Source: CAWBVG01 sp963792175
GTDB taxonomy: Bacteria > Acidobacteriota > Vicinamibacteria > Vicinamibacterales > CAVVIG01
DNA length: 64,000 nt
Direction of reading: 5' to 3'
NCBI GenBank assembly: GCA_963792175.1
Contig: CAWBVG010000039.1
Coordinates: forward strand, 302,079-366,078
The notes under the pieces are model-generated. The model saw only the letters and a list, made by a program, of their open reading frames with translations, did no database searches and had not been told where the DNA came from. This document shows, piece after piece, positions 17,661 to 26,119 of the stretch; within the stretch, counting starts at the first letter, position 1; each line of letters starts with the position of its first letter. The position numbers and the translations under genes are program-made.

Positions 17661-17692
17661 TTGACTCTGGAGTCGACTCCAGGGTTTAGCAT
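17661..17692 (+). promoter_or_regulatory. MerR-type promoter, near-identical to the zntA operator
   Basis: TTGACT (-35, 17661-17666) is followed by the perfect 16-bp palindrome CTGGAGTCGACTCCAG (17667-17682) and a TTTAGCAT region that can serve as -10 with the lengthened 19-20-bp spacer of MerR-activated promoters. From memory, this matches the core of the E. coli zntA promoter almost base for base. It lies between merR and the gene starting at 17699 and should control both. Confidence 0.8.
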
Positions 17693-17698
17693 CGCTCC

Positions 17699-18197
17699 AT
17701 GACATACACACTCTTGCTCCTGGCCACTCTCGCCGTTCAGCACGCTCAGATGCCCGCGGGCATGACCCACGAAGCACATCTCGACGCAGATGAAAAAGGA
17801 CGCGGAGCTGAAAGCACGTGGCGCGCTGGCCATGGGGTTTGACCAGGACAAGACCACTCATCATTTCCTGCTGACCGCCGATGGCGGCATCATCGAGGTC
17901 GGCGTCAATGAACCATCGGACGTCGCGAACCGTGATGCGATTCGATCGCACCTGAAAGACATCGCGCGTGAGTTTGCTCGTGGCGACTTCACGAGGCCGT
18001 TCGCCACGCATAATGAGGTCCCGCCCGGCGTGAAGGCCATGCAGCAACGCGTCGGTTCGATCACATTCCGTTATGAGGACACCGCAAGCGGCGGCCGCGT
18101 CGTGATTCGAACCGCCGATCGCCAGGCGAGGACGGCCATTCAGGAGTTCTTGCGCTACCAAATCCGCGAGCACGCGACCGGTGATCCGTTATCATGA
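17699..18197 (+). CDS. Secreted protein of unknown function in MerR regulon (one frameshift)
   Basis: Start ATG 17699 is placed just after the MerR-type promoter and gives a signal peptide (MTYTLLLLATLAVQHAQ) followed by MPAGMTHEAHL. A one-base shift near 17783 moves the reading to MKKDAELKARGALAMGFDQDKTTHHFLLTADGG, after which the frame runs to 18197. The mature protein (~145 residues) has a HHF core motif, DAIRSHLKDIAREFARGDF, HNEVPPGVKAMQ and a C-terminal RYQIREHATGDPL. I recall similar uncharacterised proteins near metal genes but no named domain. Probably periplasmic and metal-induced. Confidence 0.7.
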
Positions 18198-18548
18198 TCG
18201 GGTTGACGAAGTTCGCGCACCGGCAGCCTCGTCGTCCTCGTGACGTCCATCGTCGTGCTTTCGAGTGCGCTCGACGGATGTCTGTTGGACTGTCACGCCC
18301 GCCAGCGGGACCAGGACGTTCAGGCGACCGCGCACACGCACTGTCATCCGGCGCCGGTAGCGCAGGTCGTGACGCCGTCGATGCAGCTCGGGGCAGGTCG
18401 CTGGCAGACCGAACGGACGTGTCATCACGATCACACGTCAGCGGCCGCTGAAAGCACCGCCCGCAATCGCCTTGATTCACGCGAACTTGGCGTGCTCGCG
18501 TCGTTCGTGCTGCATCCCGATCGCCCCGTCACGTCGACCCTCCCGTGA
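18194..18548 (+). CDS. Small Cys/His-rich protein (one frameshift)
   Basis: An ATGA overlap couples it to the previous gene. After MIGLTKFAHRQ a one-base shift near 18228 leads into a hydrophobic stretch (LVTSIVVLSSALDGC) that looks like a signal peptide or lipoprotein anchor, then a Cys/His-rich segment: CLLDCH, AHTHCHP and TCHHDHTS, ending in RELGVLASFVLHPDRPVTSTLP. The clustered ligands suggest periplasmic binding of a soft metal such as zinc or copper. No family recognised. It lies between the MerR promoter and an outer-membrane protein gene. Confidence 0.6.
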
Positions 18549-18660
18549 TCCGTTCGATCGCCAATCGTTCGACGCCCGCCGCAGACTTCATTCCTCTCCG
18601 CGTGTAGATCTCGTCCGCTCCTTTTCGACAAAGGGATGTCTCGGGTGAGGTGTGTGTGTA

Positions 18661-19857
18661 ATGTGCAGGAGTGTGACGCAGCTCTGCGTTCTGGCATCGT
18701 TGTTGGCGACGGCAATCGCGCGCCCGCTCAGTGCGCAGACGCCGCCGGCCGATCAGCACCAGCACGCGCAGCAACCGGATGACGCGAGCCCCTGGATGTT
18801 CATGAGCGACGCGGTCGTGAACGCGATGTTCAATCATCAGGGCGGACCGCGCGGCGCCAATGAATTCCGGGCGCCGAACTGGTGGATGGGGATGGCGTCG
18901 CGCGCCGCCGGCAGTGGAAGGCTGACCTTCACGGCGATGCTCAGCCTCGATCCGCTGACCGTCGGCAGGGCGGGCTACGCCGAGATCTTTCAGGTCGGCG
19001 AAGCGCTCGACGGCCGGCCGATCGTCGATCGCCAGCATCCTCACGATCTCCTCATGCAGCTGGCCGCGGTATGGCGCCGCCCGCTGACCAGCGGCTTCGT
19101 GCTGACGCTGGCGGGCGGTCCGGCGGGCGAGCCTGCACTTGGACCGATCTCCTTCATGCATCGGCCGTCGGCTGAAGCGCTCGTGCTCACGCCGCTCGGC
19201 CATCACACGCTGGATTCCACGCACATCGCGTTTGGCGTCGCCACCGCCGCGATCGGGCGCGAGAAGTGGGAGGTGGAGGGCTCGGTGTTCAACGGCCGCG
19301 AGCCCGACGAGCATCGGTGGGACTTCGATTTCGGCCGCCTGGACTCGCTCGCCGGACGCTTGTGGTTTCGGCCGTCGCCGGAATGGGAGTTTCAGGTATC
19401 GACGGGACATCTGGTGGACCCCGAGGAACTCGAACCAGGAGAGCTGCAACGGACGACGGCATCGGTCTCGTGGCTGGGACGCGTGACGGACGAAGACTTC
19501 AGCGCGATGACGGCCGGGTTCGGCGTCAACGCGGCGCACGGCGTGGTGCGTCATGCCGTGTTCGGGGAGTACACGCGGCAGCTGGCGTCGACCGCGCTGT
19601 CCGCTCGCGCCGAACTGGTGGAAACGGAAGCGTGGACCGGAAACGTCGGCTCGCTGACGGGCGGCGTCATGCGCGAGGTGTTCAACGGCCTTCGGCTCGA
19701 GGCGCTGGTCGGCGTAAACGTCACCGTGTATGCAGTGCCCGAGGCGGTCAAGCCGGCGTACGGGAGGCCGGTGTCGTTTCAGCTGTTCCTGCGCATCAGG
19801 CCGCGGCCGGGACACATGGGCCGGATGTGGAACATGCGGATGGCGAAGCCTTTCTGA
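18661..19857 (+). CDS. Predicted outer-membrane beta-barrel protein, unknown function
   Basis: A 398-residue exported protein. I prefer ATG 18661, giving MCRSVTQLCVLASLLATAIA and a cleavage near LSAQ; the GTG at 18652 is also possible. The mature N-terminus is His-rich (DQHQHAQQ), then ASPWMFMSDAVVNAMFNHQGGPRG, HPHDLLMQLAAVW, FMHRPSAEALVLTPLGHHTLDSTH, and many alternating amphipathic strands ending in phenylalanine (MRMAKPF), consistent with a barrel. Repeated His motifs fit a metal-related role. It is the last gene of the MerR-promoter cluster. No named domain recognised. Confidence 0.7.
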   Translation: MCRSVTQLCVLASLLATAIARPLSAQTPPADQHQHAQQPDDASPWMFMSDAVVNAMFNHQGGPRGANEFRAPNWWMGMASRAAGSGRLTFTAMLSLDPLTVGRAGYAEIFQVGEALDGRPIVDRQHPHDLLMQLAAVWRRPLTSGFVLTLAGGPAGEPALGPISFMHRPSAEALVLTPLGHHTLDSTHIAFGVATAAIGREKWEVEGSVFNGREPDEHRWDFDFGRLDSLAGRLWFRPSPEWEFQVSTGHLVDPEELEPGELQRTTASVSWLGRVTDEDFSAMTAGFGVNAAHGVVRHAVFGEYTRQLASTALSARAELVETEAWTGNVGSLTGGVMREVFNGLRLEALVGVNVTVYAVPEAVKPAYGRPVSFQLFLRIRPRPGHMGRMWNMRMAKPF

Positions 19858-19867
19858 TCACGGTCGC

Positions 19868-19962
19868 GAGCCTGCCTCGCCGAAGCTCGGGTCTGTCGTG
19901 AGCGAGCGAACGGGGGGCTCGGGGCTAGGGGCTAGCTGTAACGGGAGACAGGGGCTAGGGGA
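19868..19962 (-). repeat. Compound repeat: GGGGCTA heptads plus CGGCGAGGCAGGC element
   Basis: Read on the minus strand: CTAGCCCC heptads, then CCGTTCGCTCGCTCACGACAG, then CGAGCTTCGGCGAGGCAGGC. The same order and orientation occur on the plus strand inside dnaE2 (35587-35648 and 36055-36110). The element fills the gap between two convergent genes and supplies the TAG stop (19955-19957) of the minus-strand lipoprotein gene. Confidence 0.8.
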
Positions 19963-21131
19963 CTACGCGCGTGGTCGCCGTCTGAACGCTCAGGCTCTCG
20001 GGATCGGTCCAGGCGAAGATGATCTCGTTGCCCCGACGGGCCATTCGCGGATACACACTGCTTCGGTTCGTACCGAGCGTCGTGACCGTCGTCGCGGCGG
20101 AGCGGCCGCCCGAGCGCTCGACCCGTCTCACCATGAACGAGGCCTGCTTCCCGGCCAGCTCGATCCACGACACCATCGCGGATCCGTCAGGCATCAGCTC
20201 GACGTCGACGCGCCCAAGCGAGCCGCTCTCGTCCACGCGCACCGGCGCGCCGAACGTCGTGCCGGCATTCTGCGAGAACGCGACGAACACGTGCCCCTCG
20301 TCCTGCGGCGCCGTGAACCACGCGACGGCGACGTCGCGCCCGCTCGCGCTCAACGCCGGGCCGTTGACCGGGCAGCCGTTGAGATGCCATCCATCGTGGT
20401 GAACCGTCGACCGGCTCGGTCCACGTTTCGTCGACGAGGCGCGACACCGAGATGTCGCGCGTCTCGTCGTCGGTGCGGTCGCGGAAGGCGACGATGGGGC
20501 CGGACGCGGTGACGGCGACGGCGGTGGGGCAGCAGTCGCACACGCGCGTGTCGATCGCCTCTTCGGACAGCTGCGTCCAATCGCGGTCGAACATCGCCGT
20601 CCGCAGGCCGATTTCTTTCTTCGAACGGCCGTCGAGCCACACCAGGCCGAGCGATCCGCCGGGCGCCTCGAACAGCGACGCAAACCCGTGTTCGCTCTTC
20701 GTTCCGTCGTGATGCGGACTGAACGGCGCCGACCACGTGCGGCCGTCATCGCTCGACGTCGCGATTCGCAGGTCATAGGCCTCGGCGGCCGAGTCCGTTT
20801 CCTTCAGCCAGTGCGCAACGAGGACGCCGTTCGACATCCGCATGACGGAAGGCAGGTCGGCCCAGTTCGCGAAGAGATCGCGCCGCGACACGACGGTCTT
20901 CGCGGGCGACCAGCCCGTATCCGTGCGTTCCGCGAACGTCAGGGCCGTGTCGCCGGCGTCGCTCGCCTGCCAGCTGAGGACCACGCTGCCGCCGGCCGCC
21001 GTCAGCTGTGGTTGCGCGGTGACCGGCCCCGCAGGCGAGCGGTCGCGCTCGATTTTCAGTGGGCCGACGACGCTGTCGGCTGCGGCGGGGCTGACAGGTG
21101 CTCTCGTGCACCCGGCGAGCGCAGCAGACAA
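19955..21131 (-). CDS. Sialidase/BNR-like lipoprotein (frameshifted)
   Basis: A predicted beta-propeller of the exo-alpha-sialidase-like superfamily. The N-terminal segment LSAALAGCTRA looks like a lipobox; the exact start is unsure because the 5' end overlaps phoR and the only initiator in frame is TTG 21131. BNR-like repeats are visible (SSDDGRTWSAPF, FSQNAGTTFGAPV), with a conserved DTRVCDCCPTAVAV segment and NGCPVNGPA. One shift near 20400 splits it; VHHDGWHLNGCPVNGP resumes in the next frame. The stop is within a dispersed repeat. Catalytic sialidase residues are not evident, so enzymatic function is open. Confidence 0.65.
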
Positions 21132-22897
21132 TCGGCGATCAGCAGGGCGATGGTGAATTTTGCGCCGCCGCCCTCGCGGTTTTCGACGCGGACCGCGCCG
21201 CCGTGCAGCTCGACGAGGTGTTTCACGATGGCCAGGCCGAGACCGGTGCCGCCGGGATCGCGCGCGCGCGACTTGTCGACCCGATAGAAGCGCTCGAACA
21301 CGCGCGACAGATCTTCTTCCGGAATGCCCGGCCCTTCATCGGACACCGACATGGTCATCCGGCCGTCGACCGGCACCGCTTCCACGCGGATCGTGCTCTG
21401 CTCCGGCGAGTAGGTGATGGCGTTGGCCACGAGGTTGCGAAGCGCGTCGTGGAGTTTCGCCGGATCGGCGCGGACCACGGCAGCTGCTGGTGCGATCGTC
21501 ACGTCGACACGCTGCCGCCGTTCCTCTGCGGCCGACTCGAGGTCGTCGACGACTCCCTGAACCAGCAGACGCGTGTCGCAGGCGACCAGGTCGAGCGTCT
21601 CCTGGCCGGCGTCCAGGCGCGCCAGCCGCAGCAGGTCCTTGACCAGCCGCTCCATCCGCAGCGTCTGCCGGCCGATGATCTCCAGGAATCGCCGCCGATC
21701 CTCCTGATTGGTGTCGTCCTCGGACAGCGCTTCGACATAGCCACGAATGGCCGTCAGCGGCGTGCGCAGCTCGTGCGACACGTTGGCGACGAAGTCGCGG
21801 CGGATCTGATCGGCGCGCTTCAGGTCGGTGATGTCGTGCAGCACGAGGATCACGCCGTATTCCGCCGAGCCGGCGGCCGGCGCCGCGCGCGCCATGATCG
21901 CGCGCGACGGGTCGCGCGGCGGCGACAGCTGCAGCGCCTCCGGCCGGTGACCGAGCAGTACTTCGGCCACCAGATCCGCAATCGCCGGGACGCGAATGGT
22001 TTCCGAGTACTGGCGGCCGATCGAGACGTCGCGGAGCTTCAGCATCAGCTTGGCCGCGTCGTTCACGAGCTGCAGCCGTCCCTGGGCGTCGACGACGATG
22101 ACGCCCTCGACCATGCCGGCGAGAATCGCTTCCATGCGCGCGCGATCGCGCGCCTGCTCGGCGAGCCGGCGTCCGACTTCCTGTACCGACTGATCGAGCG
22201 CGCGCGCGACGGTGCCGAGCTCGTCGTCGCCGAACCCGAGCCGCGGCGGCGTGAGGTCGCCGCTCTCGTAGCGCTGCGCCACCTGCGCGATCAACCGGAC
22301 GCGCTGGCTGATGCGAATCGAAAACAGCCAGGCAATGGCGGCCGCGCCGACCAGCGCGAGCCCGAGCGCGGTCCCGGTCGCGGTCAGGACCGTCTGCACC
22401 TGATGGCCGACGTCGGTCAACGGCACGGCGACGCGGACGAACGCGATGATGGGATGTTTCACCGGAACGGCCGCGTACAGCATGTCCATCTTCACGCTGG
22501 CGCTCGAGCGTCGCGACCGGCCGAGCCCGCTCGTCCGCGCTTCCACGACCTCGGGACGCTGGGCGTGGTTCTCCATCGAGGCCAGATCCGACAGCTTCTC
22601 GAACGAATCGCCGACGACCCGTCCGTCCTCGGCGATGAAGGTGACACGCGCTGACAGCAGCTCGCCGATGCGGATGGCTTCGTCCTGAATTTCTGGAATG
22701 GTGGGGAGCGGCGTCGTTCGGCTGAGCAGCTCCGCCGCCAGCCGCGTTTCGGCGACCAGCGTCGATTCGATCTGGTCGTCCACCTGCCGCCGCATCGTGC
22801 CCGAGAACAGGATGCCGGCGACGCCCAGCGCAAGGATGGTTGCGGTCAGCGCCGCGACGAAGAACTGGGTCTGGAACGTGGCGCGCGCCCGATTCAT
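21056..22897 (-). CDS. phoR: PhoR-like sensor histidine kinase
   Basis: A 613-residue membrane sensor kinase. An N-terminal helix (FFVAALTATILALGVAGILF), a periplasmic domain of about 120 residues and a second helix (GTALGLALVGAAAIAWLF) lead to HAMP, a PAS domain (MEAILAGMVEGVIVVDAQG), HisKA with the phospho-accepting H in FVANVSHELRTPLTAIRGY, and HATPase_c with NLVANAITYSP, DEGPGIP and GGTGLGLAIVKHLV. Its ATG overlaps the response-regulator stop (ATGA). The last ~25 residues after KFTIALLIA are atypical and overlap the next lipoprotein, suggesting a small frame error there. Phosphate sensing is inferred from architecture. Confidence 0.88.
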   Translation of the reverse strand: MNRARATFQTQFFVAALTATILALGVAGILFSGTMRRQVDDQIESTLVAETRLAAELLSRTTPLPTIPEIQDEAIRIGELLSARVTFIAEDGRVVGDSFEKLSDLASMENHAQRPEVVEARTSGLGRSRRSSASVKMDMLYAAVPVKHPIIAFVRVAVPLTDVGHQVQTVLTATGTALGLALVGAAAIAWLFSIRISQRVRLIAQVAQRYESGDLTPPRLGFGDDELGTVARALDQSVQEVGRRLAEQARDRARMEAILAGMVEGVIVVDAQGRLQLVNDAAKLMLKLRDVSIGRQYSETIRVPAIADLVAEVLLGHRPEALQLSPPRDPSRAIMARAAPAAGSAEYGVILVLHDITDLKRADQIRRDFVANVSHELRTPLTAIRGYVEALSEDDTNQEDRRRFLEIIGRQTLRMERLVKDLLRLARLDAGQETLDLVACDTRLLVQGVVDDLESAAEERRQRVDVTIAPAAAVVRADPAKLHDALRNLVANAITYSPEQSTIRVEAVPVDGRMTMSVSDEGPGIPEEDLSRVFERFYRVDKSRARDPGGTGLGLAIVKHLVELHGGAVRVENREGGGAKFTIALLIADCLLRSPGAREHLSAPPQPTASSAH

Positions 22898-23598
22898 GGC
22901 GATGGTTCCGGATCGAGCAGCTTATAGCCGAACTGCTTCACGGTGACGATCGCTTCGGCCAGCAGCGGCAGCTTTTCACGCAGACGCCGGACGTGCACGT
23001 CGACCGTCCGCGTGCCGCCCGTGTATCGGTAGCCCCAGACGTCGGTCAACAGCAGATCGCGCGACAGCACACGTCCTTTGTGCTGGAGCAGATACTCGAG
23101 CAGCAGGAATTCCTTCGCCGTCAGCGTCACGGCCTCGCCGTCCAGAGACACGACGTGACGCTCGGTGTCGACGGCAATTGATCCGTACGCGAGCGTCTTC
23201 GCGACCGGCGCCGGCCGGTTGGCGCGGCGCAGCAGCGCACGCACCCGGGCGACCAGCTCGTTCGGACTGAACGGTTTCGCGAGGTAGTCGTCAGCGCCGA
23301 GCTCCAGTCCCACGATCCGCTCCGACTCTTCCGCGCGCGCCGTCAGCATGATGATCGGGATGTTGGCGCTCTGCTCGTTCGCGCGGACGCGCCGGCAGAT
23401 TTCCAGCCCGTCGAGATGCGGCAGCATCAGGTCGAGGACCAGGAGGTCTGGCGTCTTGGCCGCAATCGCGTCGAGCGCATCGCGTCCCGAGCTCACGCGG
23501 TCGGTCGCAAACCCTGCCTTCGTGAGATACCGATCGACCAATTCCGCGATGTCCGGGTCGTCCTCCACAACCAGGATGCGCGTCGTCATGCCGGCCAT
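22894..23598 (-). CDS. phoB: OmpR/PhoB-family response regulator
   Basis: A 234-residue two-domain regulator. The receiver domain has the acidic pair in VVEDD, phospho-acceptor D in LLVLDLMLPHLDG, T in IIMLTA and K in YLAKPF. The C-terminal winged helix carries LTAKEFLLLEYLLQHKGRVLSRDLLLTDVWGY and TRTVDVHVRRLREKL, typical of PhoB. The start may be MAGM (23598) or MTTRILVVEDD (23589). It is upstream of, and coupled to, the PhoR-like kinase. Targets may include the Pit operon, but this is inference. Confidence 0.9.
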   Translation of the reverse strand: MAGMTTRILVVEDDPDIAELVDRYLTKAGFATDRVSSGRDALDAIAAKTPDLLVLDLMLPHLDGLEICRRVRANEQSANIPIIMLTARAEESERIVGLELGADDYLAKPFSPNELVARVRALLRRANRPAPVAKTLAYGSIAVDTERHVVSLDGEAVTLTAKEFLLLEYLLQHKGRVLSRDLLLTDVWGYRYTGGTRTVDVHVRRLREKLPLLAEAIVTVKQFGYKLLDPEPSP

Positions 23599-23709
23599 TC
23601 TAACGGCGATGACTCCGACTGACCTGAAATGGGGTCACCTCAACCGGGATTTATGGGAGTTTTAGGCGGCATTGCAATTGGAGACTGGAGTGGCAACGGG
23701 GGTGGACCC

Positions 23710-24285
23710 ATGAAAGCGTTCCTGGTGACGGTGCTGAGCGTGATTGCAGTTGGCGTTCTGCTGATTGCCTATGGCCTGCTGGTGCCGCGCGACGTGATGG
23801 CCGACGGATACCGGTATGCCCGGCCGACGCTGGCCGGTCAGCAAGTCGGCTATATCGACGACGGGTACGACAACCCGTACAACGGCACCGTCAGGCAACC
23901 GCTGCCGTACGCCGTCAATGACGTCCGCGCGGTGCCCGCGTCGTATCAGACCTACGTCGCGCAGCCGGCGCCTCGGCGGGTGACGACGACGCGTGCGGTC
24001 CGCAGCACGCCGGTCCGCTCCGTGGAACGCAGCGGCCGCGACTGGAAGAAGACCGCGATGGTCATCGGCGGGACGACGGCAGCCGGTGCCGGACTCGGCG
24101 CCATCTTCGGCGGCAAGAAGGGTGCGCTCATTGGAGCGGCGCTGGGCGGCGGCGCGGGAACGCTCTACGAAGTCAAGAAACGCGTAGGGGAGCTAGGGAC
24201 TCGGGAACTGGGGCCCGAGCACCTGGGGACTTGGGGGCTGGGACAGGAATCGGAGGCGAGCCGTATGGCTCGCTCTGATTCCTGA
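23710..24285 (+). CDS. Glycine-zipper membrane protein with repeat-derived C-terminus
   Basis: ATG 23710 starts a protein with an N-terminal helix (FLVTVLSVIAVGVLLIAYGLLV), a tyrosine/arginine-rich periplasmic linker and a C-terminal glycine-zipper (GGTTAAGAGLGAIFGGKKGALIGAALGGGAGTLYEV), as in outer-membrane SmpA/YMGG-like proteins. After YEVKKR the reading enters the G-rich dispersed repeat, giving VGELGTRELGPEHLGTWGLG before a stop in a hairpin, so the last ~30 residues are probably not native. Likely an envelope-associated structural or stress protein. Confidence 0.75.
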   Translation: MKAFLVTVLSVIAVGVLLIAYGLLVPRDVMADGYRYARPTLAGQQVGYIDDGYDNPYNGTVRQPLPYAVNDVRAVPASYQTYVAQPAPRRVTTTRAVRSTPVRSVERSGRDWKKTAMVIGGTTAAGAGLGAIFGGKKGALIGAALGGGAGTLYEVKKRVGELGTRELGPEHLGTWGLGQESEASRMARSDS

Positions 24286-24415
24286 ACCTCAGTCCCCACG
24301 TCTCTTTTAGTCCCCTAGTCCCCTGCAGCTCCGCCTAGCTCGCTCCCGACAGCTAGCCCCTAGCCCCCAGCCCCGACCCCGTGACAGCTAGCCCCCAGCC
24401 CCCAGCCCCTACTAG
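24186..24415. repeat. Array of G-rich/C-rich repeats with central hairpin
   Basis: G-rich copies (TAGGGGAGCTAGGGACTCG and similar, 24186-24240) are followed by a hairpin (arms about 24245-24262 and 24267-24285, GGCGAGCC/GGCTCGCT core), then the C-rich complements (AGTCCCCTAGTCCCC, TAGCCCCTAGCCCCC, CAGCCCCCAGCCCC) to 24413, including a partial copy of the GCTCGCT-CGACAG element. The whole forms a long imperfect palindrome. It provides the C-terminus and stop of the upstream gene and ends 10 bp before the next ATG. Confidence 0.8.
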
Positions 24416-24424
24416 AATCAGTCC

Positions 24425-24910
24425 ATGCGAACCCTTCTCGCGATTGTGCTGCTCTCGGCGAGCGCCGCCGCGCAAAATGCTCCCTCGCTCCAGTTCCGCG
24501 GCAACCAGGAATCGAAGCACGCGACGATCGCGGCCGCGCCGGCCGCCATCAGCGGCGCTCCCGGTTCGAAGATCGTCCTCTTCGTGGACGTCACGCCGAA
24601 CGCCAATATTCACGTCTACGCGCCAGGGTCGAAGGACTACATTCCGATCACCGTCAAGCCCGAGCCGCAGCCGCAGATGAAGTTCGGCAAGGTGACGTAT
24701 CCCAAGGCCGACATCATGACGTTCGCGGACGAGAAAGTGCCGGTCTTTCAGAAACCGTTCCGTCTGACGCAGGACGCCACCATCGACAAGTCGGCGAAGT
24801 CGGGATCGACGCTGACGATTCCCGGCACCGTCAACTTTCAGGCGTGCGACGACAAGGTCTGTTATCCGCCGGAGAAAGTCGCGGTCAGTTGGACAGTAGC
24901 GGTGAAGTGA
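24425..24910 (+). CDS. DsbD N-terminal-domain-like periplasmic protein
   Basis: A 161-residue exported protein (signal MRTLLAIVLLSASAAAQ) resembling the isolated N-terminal immunoglobulin-like domain of the thiol:disulfide interchange protein DsbD. The diagnostic active-site pair lies near the C-terminus as ACDDKVCYPPEK. There is no membrane or thioredoxin domain, so it would be a stand-alone thiol carrier or a binding module. It converges with the nickel transporter gene, overlapping its 3' end by 26 bp. The start is 10 bp downstream of the repeat array. Confidence 0.82.
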   Translation: MRTLLAIVLLSASAAAQNAPSLQFRGNQESKHATIAAAPAAISGAPGSKIVLFVDVTPNANIHVYAPGSKDYIPITVKPEPQPQMKFGKVTYPKADIMTFADEKVPVFQKPFRLTQDATIDKSAKSGSTLTIPGTVNFQACDDKVCYPPEKVAVSWTVAVK

Positions 24911-25619
24911 AGCCGTAGTAGACGCCGAGCAGGGTCGAGACGAGGCCGACGGCCAGCGACACCGCGCGCGCGACCGCGTGGTGGTTGCCCATCCGCGCCA
25001 GAGGCCACCCCAATAGCCCCGAGAGCGCGGCCATCCCCAGCGTCGATCCCAGACCGAAGAGCGCCATGTAGGTGAGGCGCGCCGCCGTTGTCGGCAATGT
25101 CGTGAGGACGAGCGCCGTCAGGGCGCCGCTGCCGGCCAGACCGTGCACGGCGCCGACGAGCAGCGGCCGGCGCGCCAACGTCCAGGCGCCGATGTGAATG
25201 TGCCCGGTGGCGCCCGAATGCACGTGGACGGTGCGGCCATGATGATGGGCGCGAGTGGGGCCGGCCGGACCCTGGCGTGCCGCGACGTAGATGGCGCGCA
25301 CGCCGAGGCCGACGAGCATGATCGCGACGCCGAACTCGAAGAGATTCGAGACCCGCACGGGCAGTTCGGCGCGCAGCATCACGACGACCGCCCCGACGGC
25401 CACGAGCGCGAGCGTGTGGCCGAGGCCCCAGCAGGCGCCCAGGAACGCGGCCTTGTAGCTGCTGCGTTCGCCGCTGACGAGCGTCGATACGGCCGCGAGA
25501 TGATCCGGTTCGAGCGCGTGGCGCATGCCGAGCAGCGAGCCGAGGCCCGAGCTGGTCATGAGTTCGACAACTGGCAACGGTTCCGCTGATTCTACTGTGC
25601 GATTCGAGGAGTCATCCAT
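24885..25619 (-). CDS. NiCoT/UreH-type nickel-cobalt transporter-like protein
   Basis: A polytopic membrane protein with the exact nickel-permease signature HX4DH in MRHALEPDHLAAVSTL. Further helices include ACWGLGHTLALVAVGAVVVML, AIMLVGLGVRAIYVA, LLVGAVHGLAGSGALTALVL and YMALFGLGSTLGMAALSGLLG. A cytoplasmic His-rich loop (RAHHHGRTVHVHSGATGHIHIG) could buffer metal. I place the start at ATG 25619 (MDDSSNRTVESAEPLP), which overlaps the divergent crcB start; MTSSGLGSLLG slightly downstream is an alternative that would free a promoter. Predicted divalent-cation uptake or efflux. Confidence 0.82.
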   Translation of the reverse strand: MDDSSNRTVESAEPLPVVELMTSSGLGSLLGMRHALEPDHLAAVSTLVSGERSSYKAAFLGACWGLGHTLALVAVGAVVVMLRAELPVRVSNLFEFGVAIMLVGLGVRAIYVAARQGPAGPTRAHHHGRTVHVHSGATGHIHIGAWTLARRPLLVGAVHGLAGSGALTALVLTTLPTTAARLTYMALFGLGSTLGMAALSGLLGWPLARMGNHHAVARAVSLAVGLVSTLLGVYYGFTSPLLSN

Positions 25620-26001
25620 GATCTGGCTCGCTGTCGGTGCAGGTCGGCGCGATCGGTTCAATCGCGCGCCATGAAGTGAACATCTTTTTCGGCCATGTGC
25701 TCGAGCGCGCGCGTTCCGTATGCGACGGCGGCGGTCAATCTGCTCGGGTCGCTGGCGATTGGCCTGCTGGCCGGCCTGATCGCCACGGGTCGCGTCCACA
25801 TGTCGACGGAGCTGCGGACGTTCGTGTTCGTCGGGATCCTCGGCGGGTTCACGACGTTCTCCAGCTACATGCTCGACACGTTCACGCTCGGTCACGCCGG
25901 CGAGCACGCGCTCGCGTTCTGGAACATGTCGCGCTCGCAGACGGCGCATCGGTCTCGTCGCGGTATGGGGCGGCTATCGCGCCGCCATCATCCTCGGATG
26001 A
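25618..26001 (+). CDS. crcB: CrcB/Fluc fluoride channel (several frameshifts)
   Basis: The pieces MIWLAVGAG, GAIGSIARHEVNIFFGHVLER, YATAAVNLLGSLAIGLLAGLIATG, ELRTFVFVGILGGFTTFSSYMLDTF and IGLVAVWGGYRAAIILG occur in order in changing frames and together reconstruct a ~127-residue Fluc channel ending at TGA 25999-26001. Shifts lie near 25645, 25705 and 25930-25945. Conserved features are the N in NLLGS and the GFTTFSSYMLD pore segment. It exports toxic fluoride. No fluoride riboswitch is visible upstream, where the nickel transporter gene begins directly. Probably functional with sequence errors; true decay is possible. Confidence 0.78.
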
Positions 26002-26119
26002 CTGACGGTGGCGATGGCCGATGAGCTGGAGCGCGAAGGCTTTAGCCGAGCGAGGTCTATCGGATTGACACGAGCACACCGCACGTCGAGTAGGATGTGG
26101 CAGCGAGGTACAGCACATC

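Noticed and set aside
24885..25949. Extended N-terminus of the nickel transporter to 25949
   Set aside because: The extra 110 residues are Arg/Glu-rich shadow of crcB; transporter-like sequence begins only near 25619.
25618..26001. Fluoride riboswitch upstream of crcB
   Set aside because: The upstream bases are the coding start of the nickel transporter, and I see no crcB-motif consensus.
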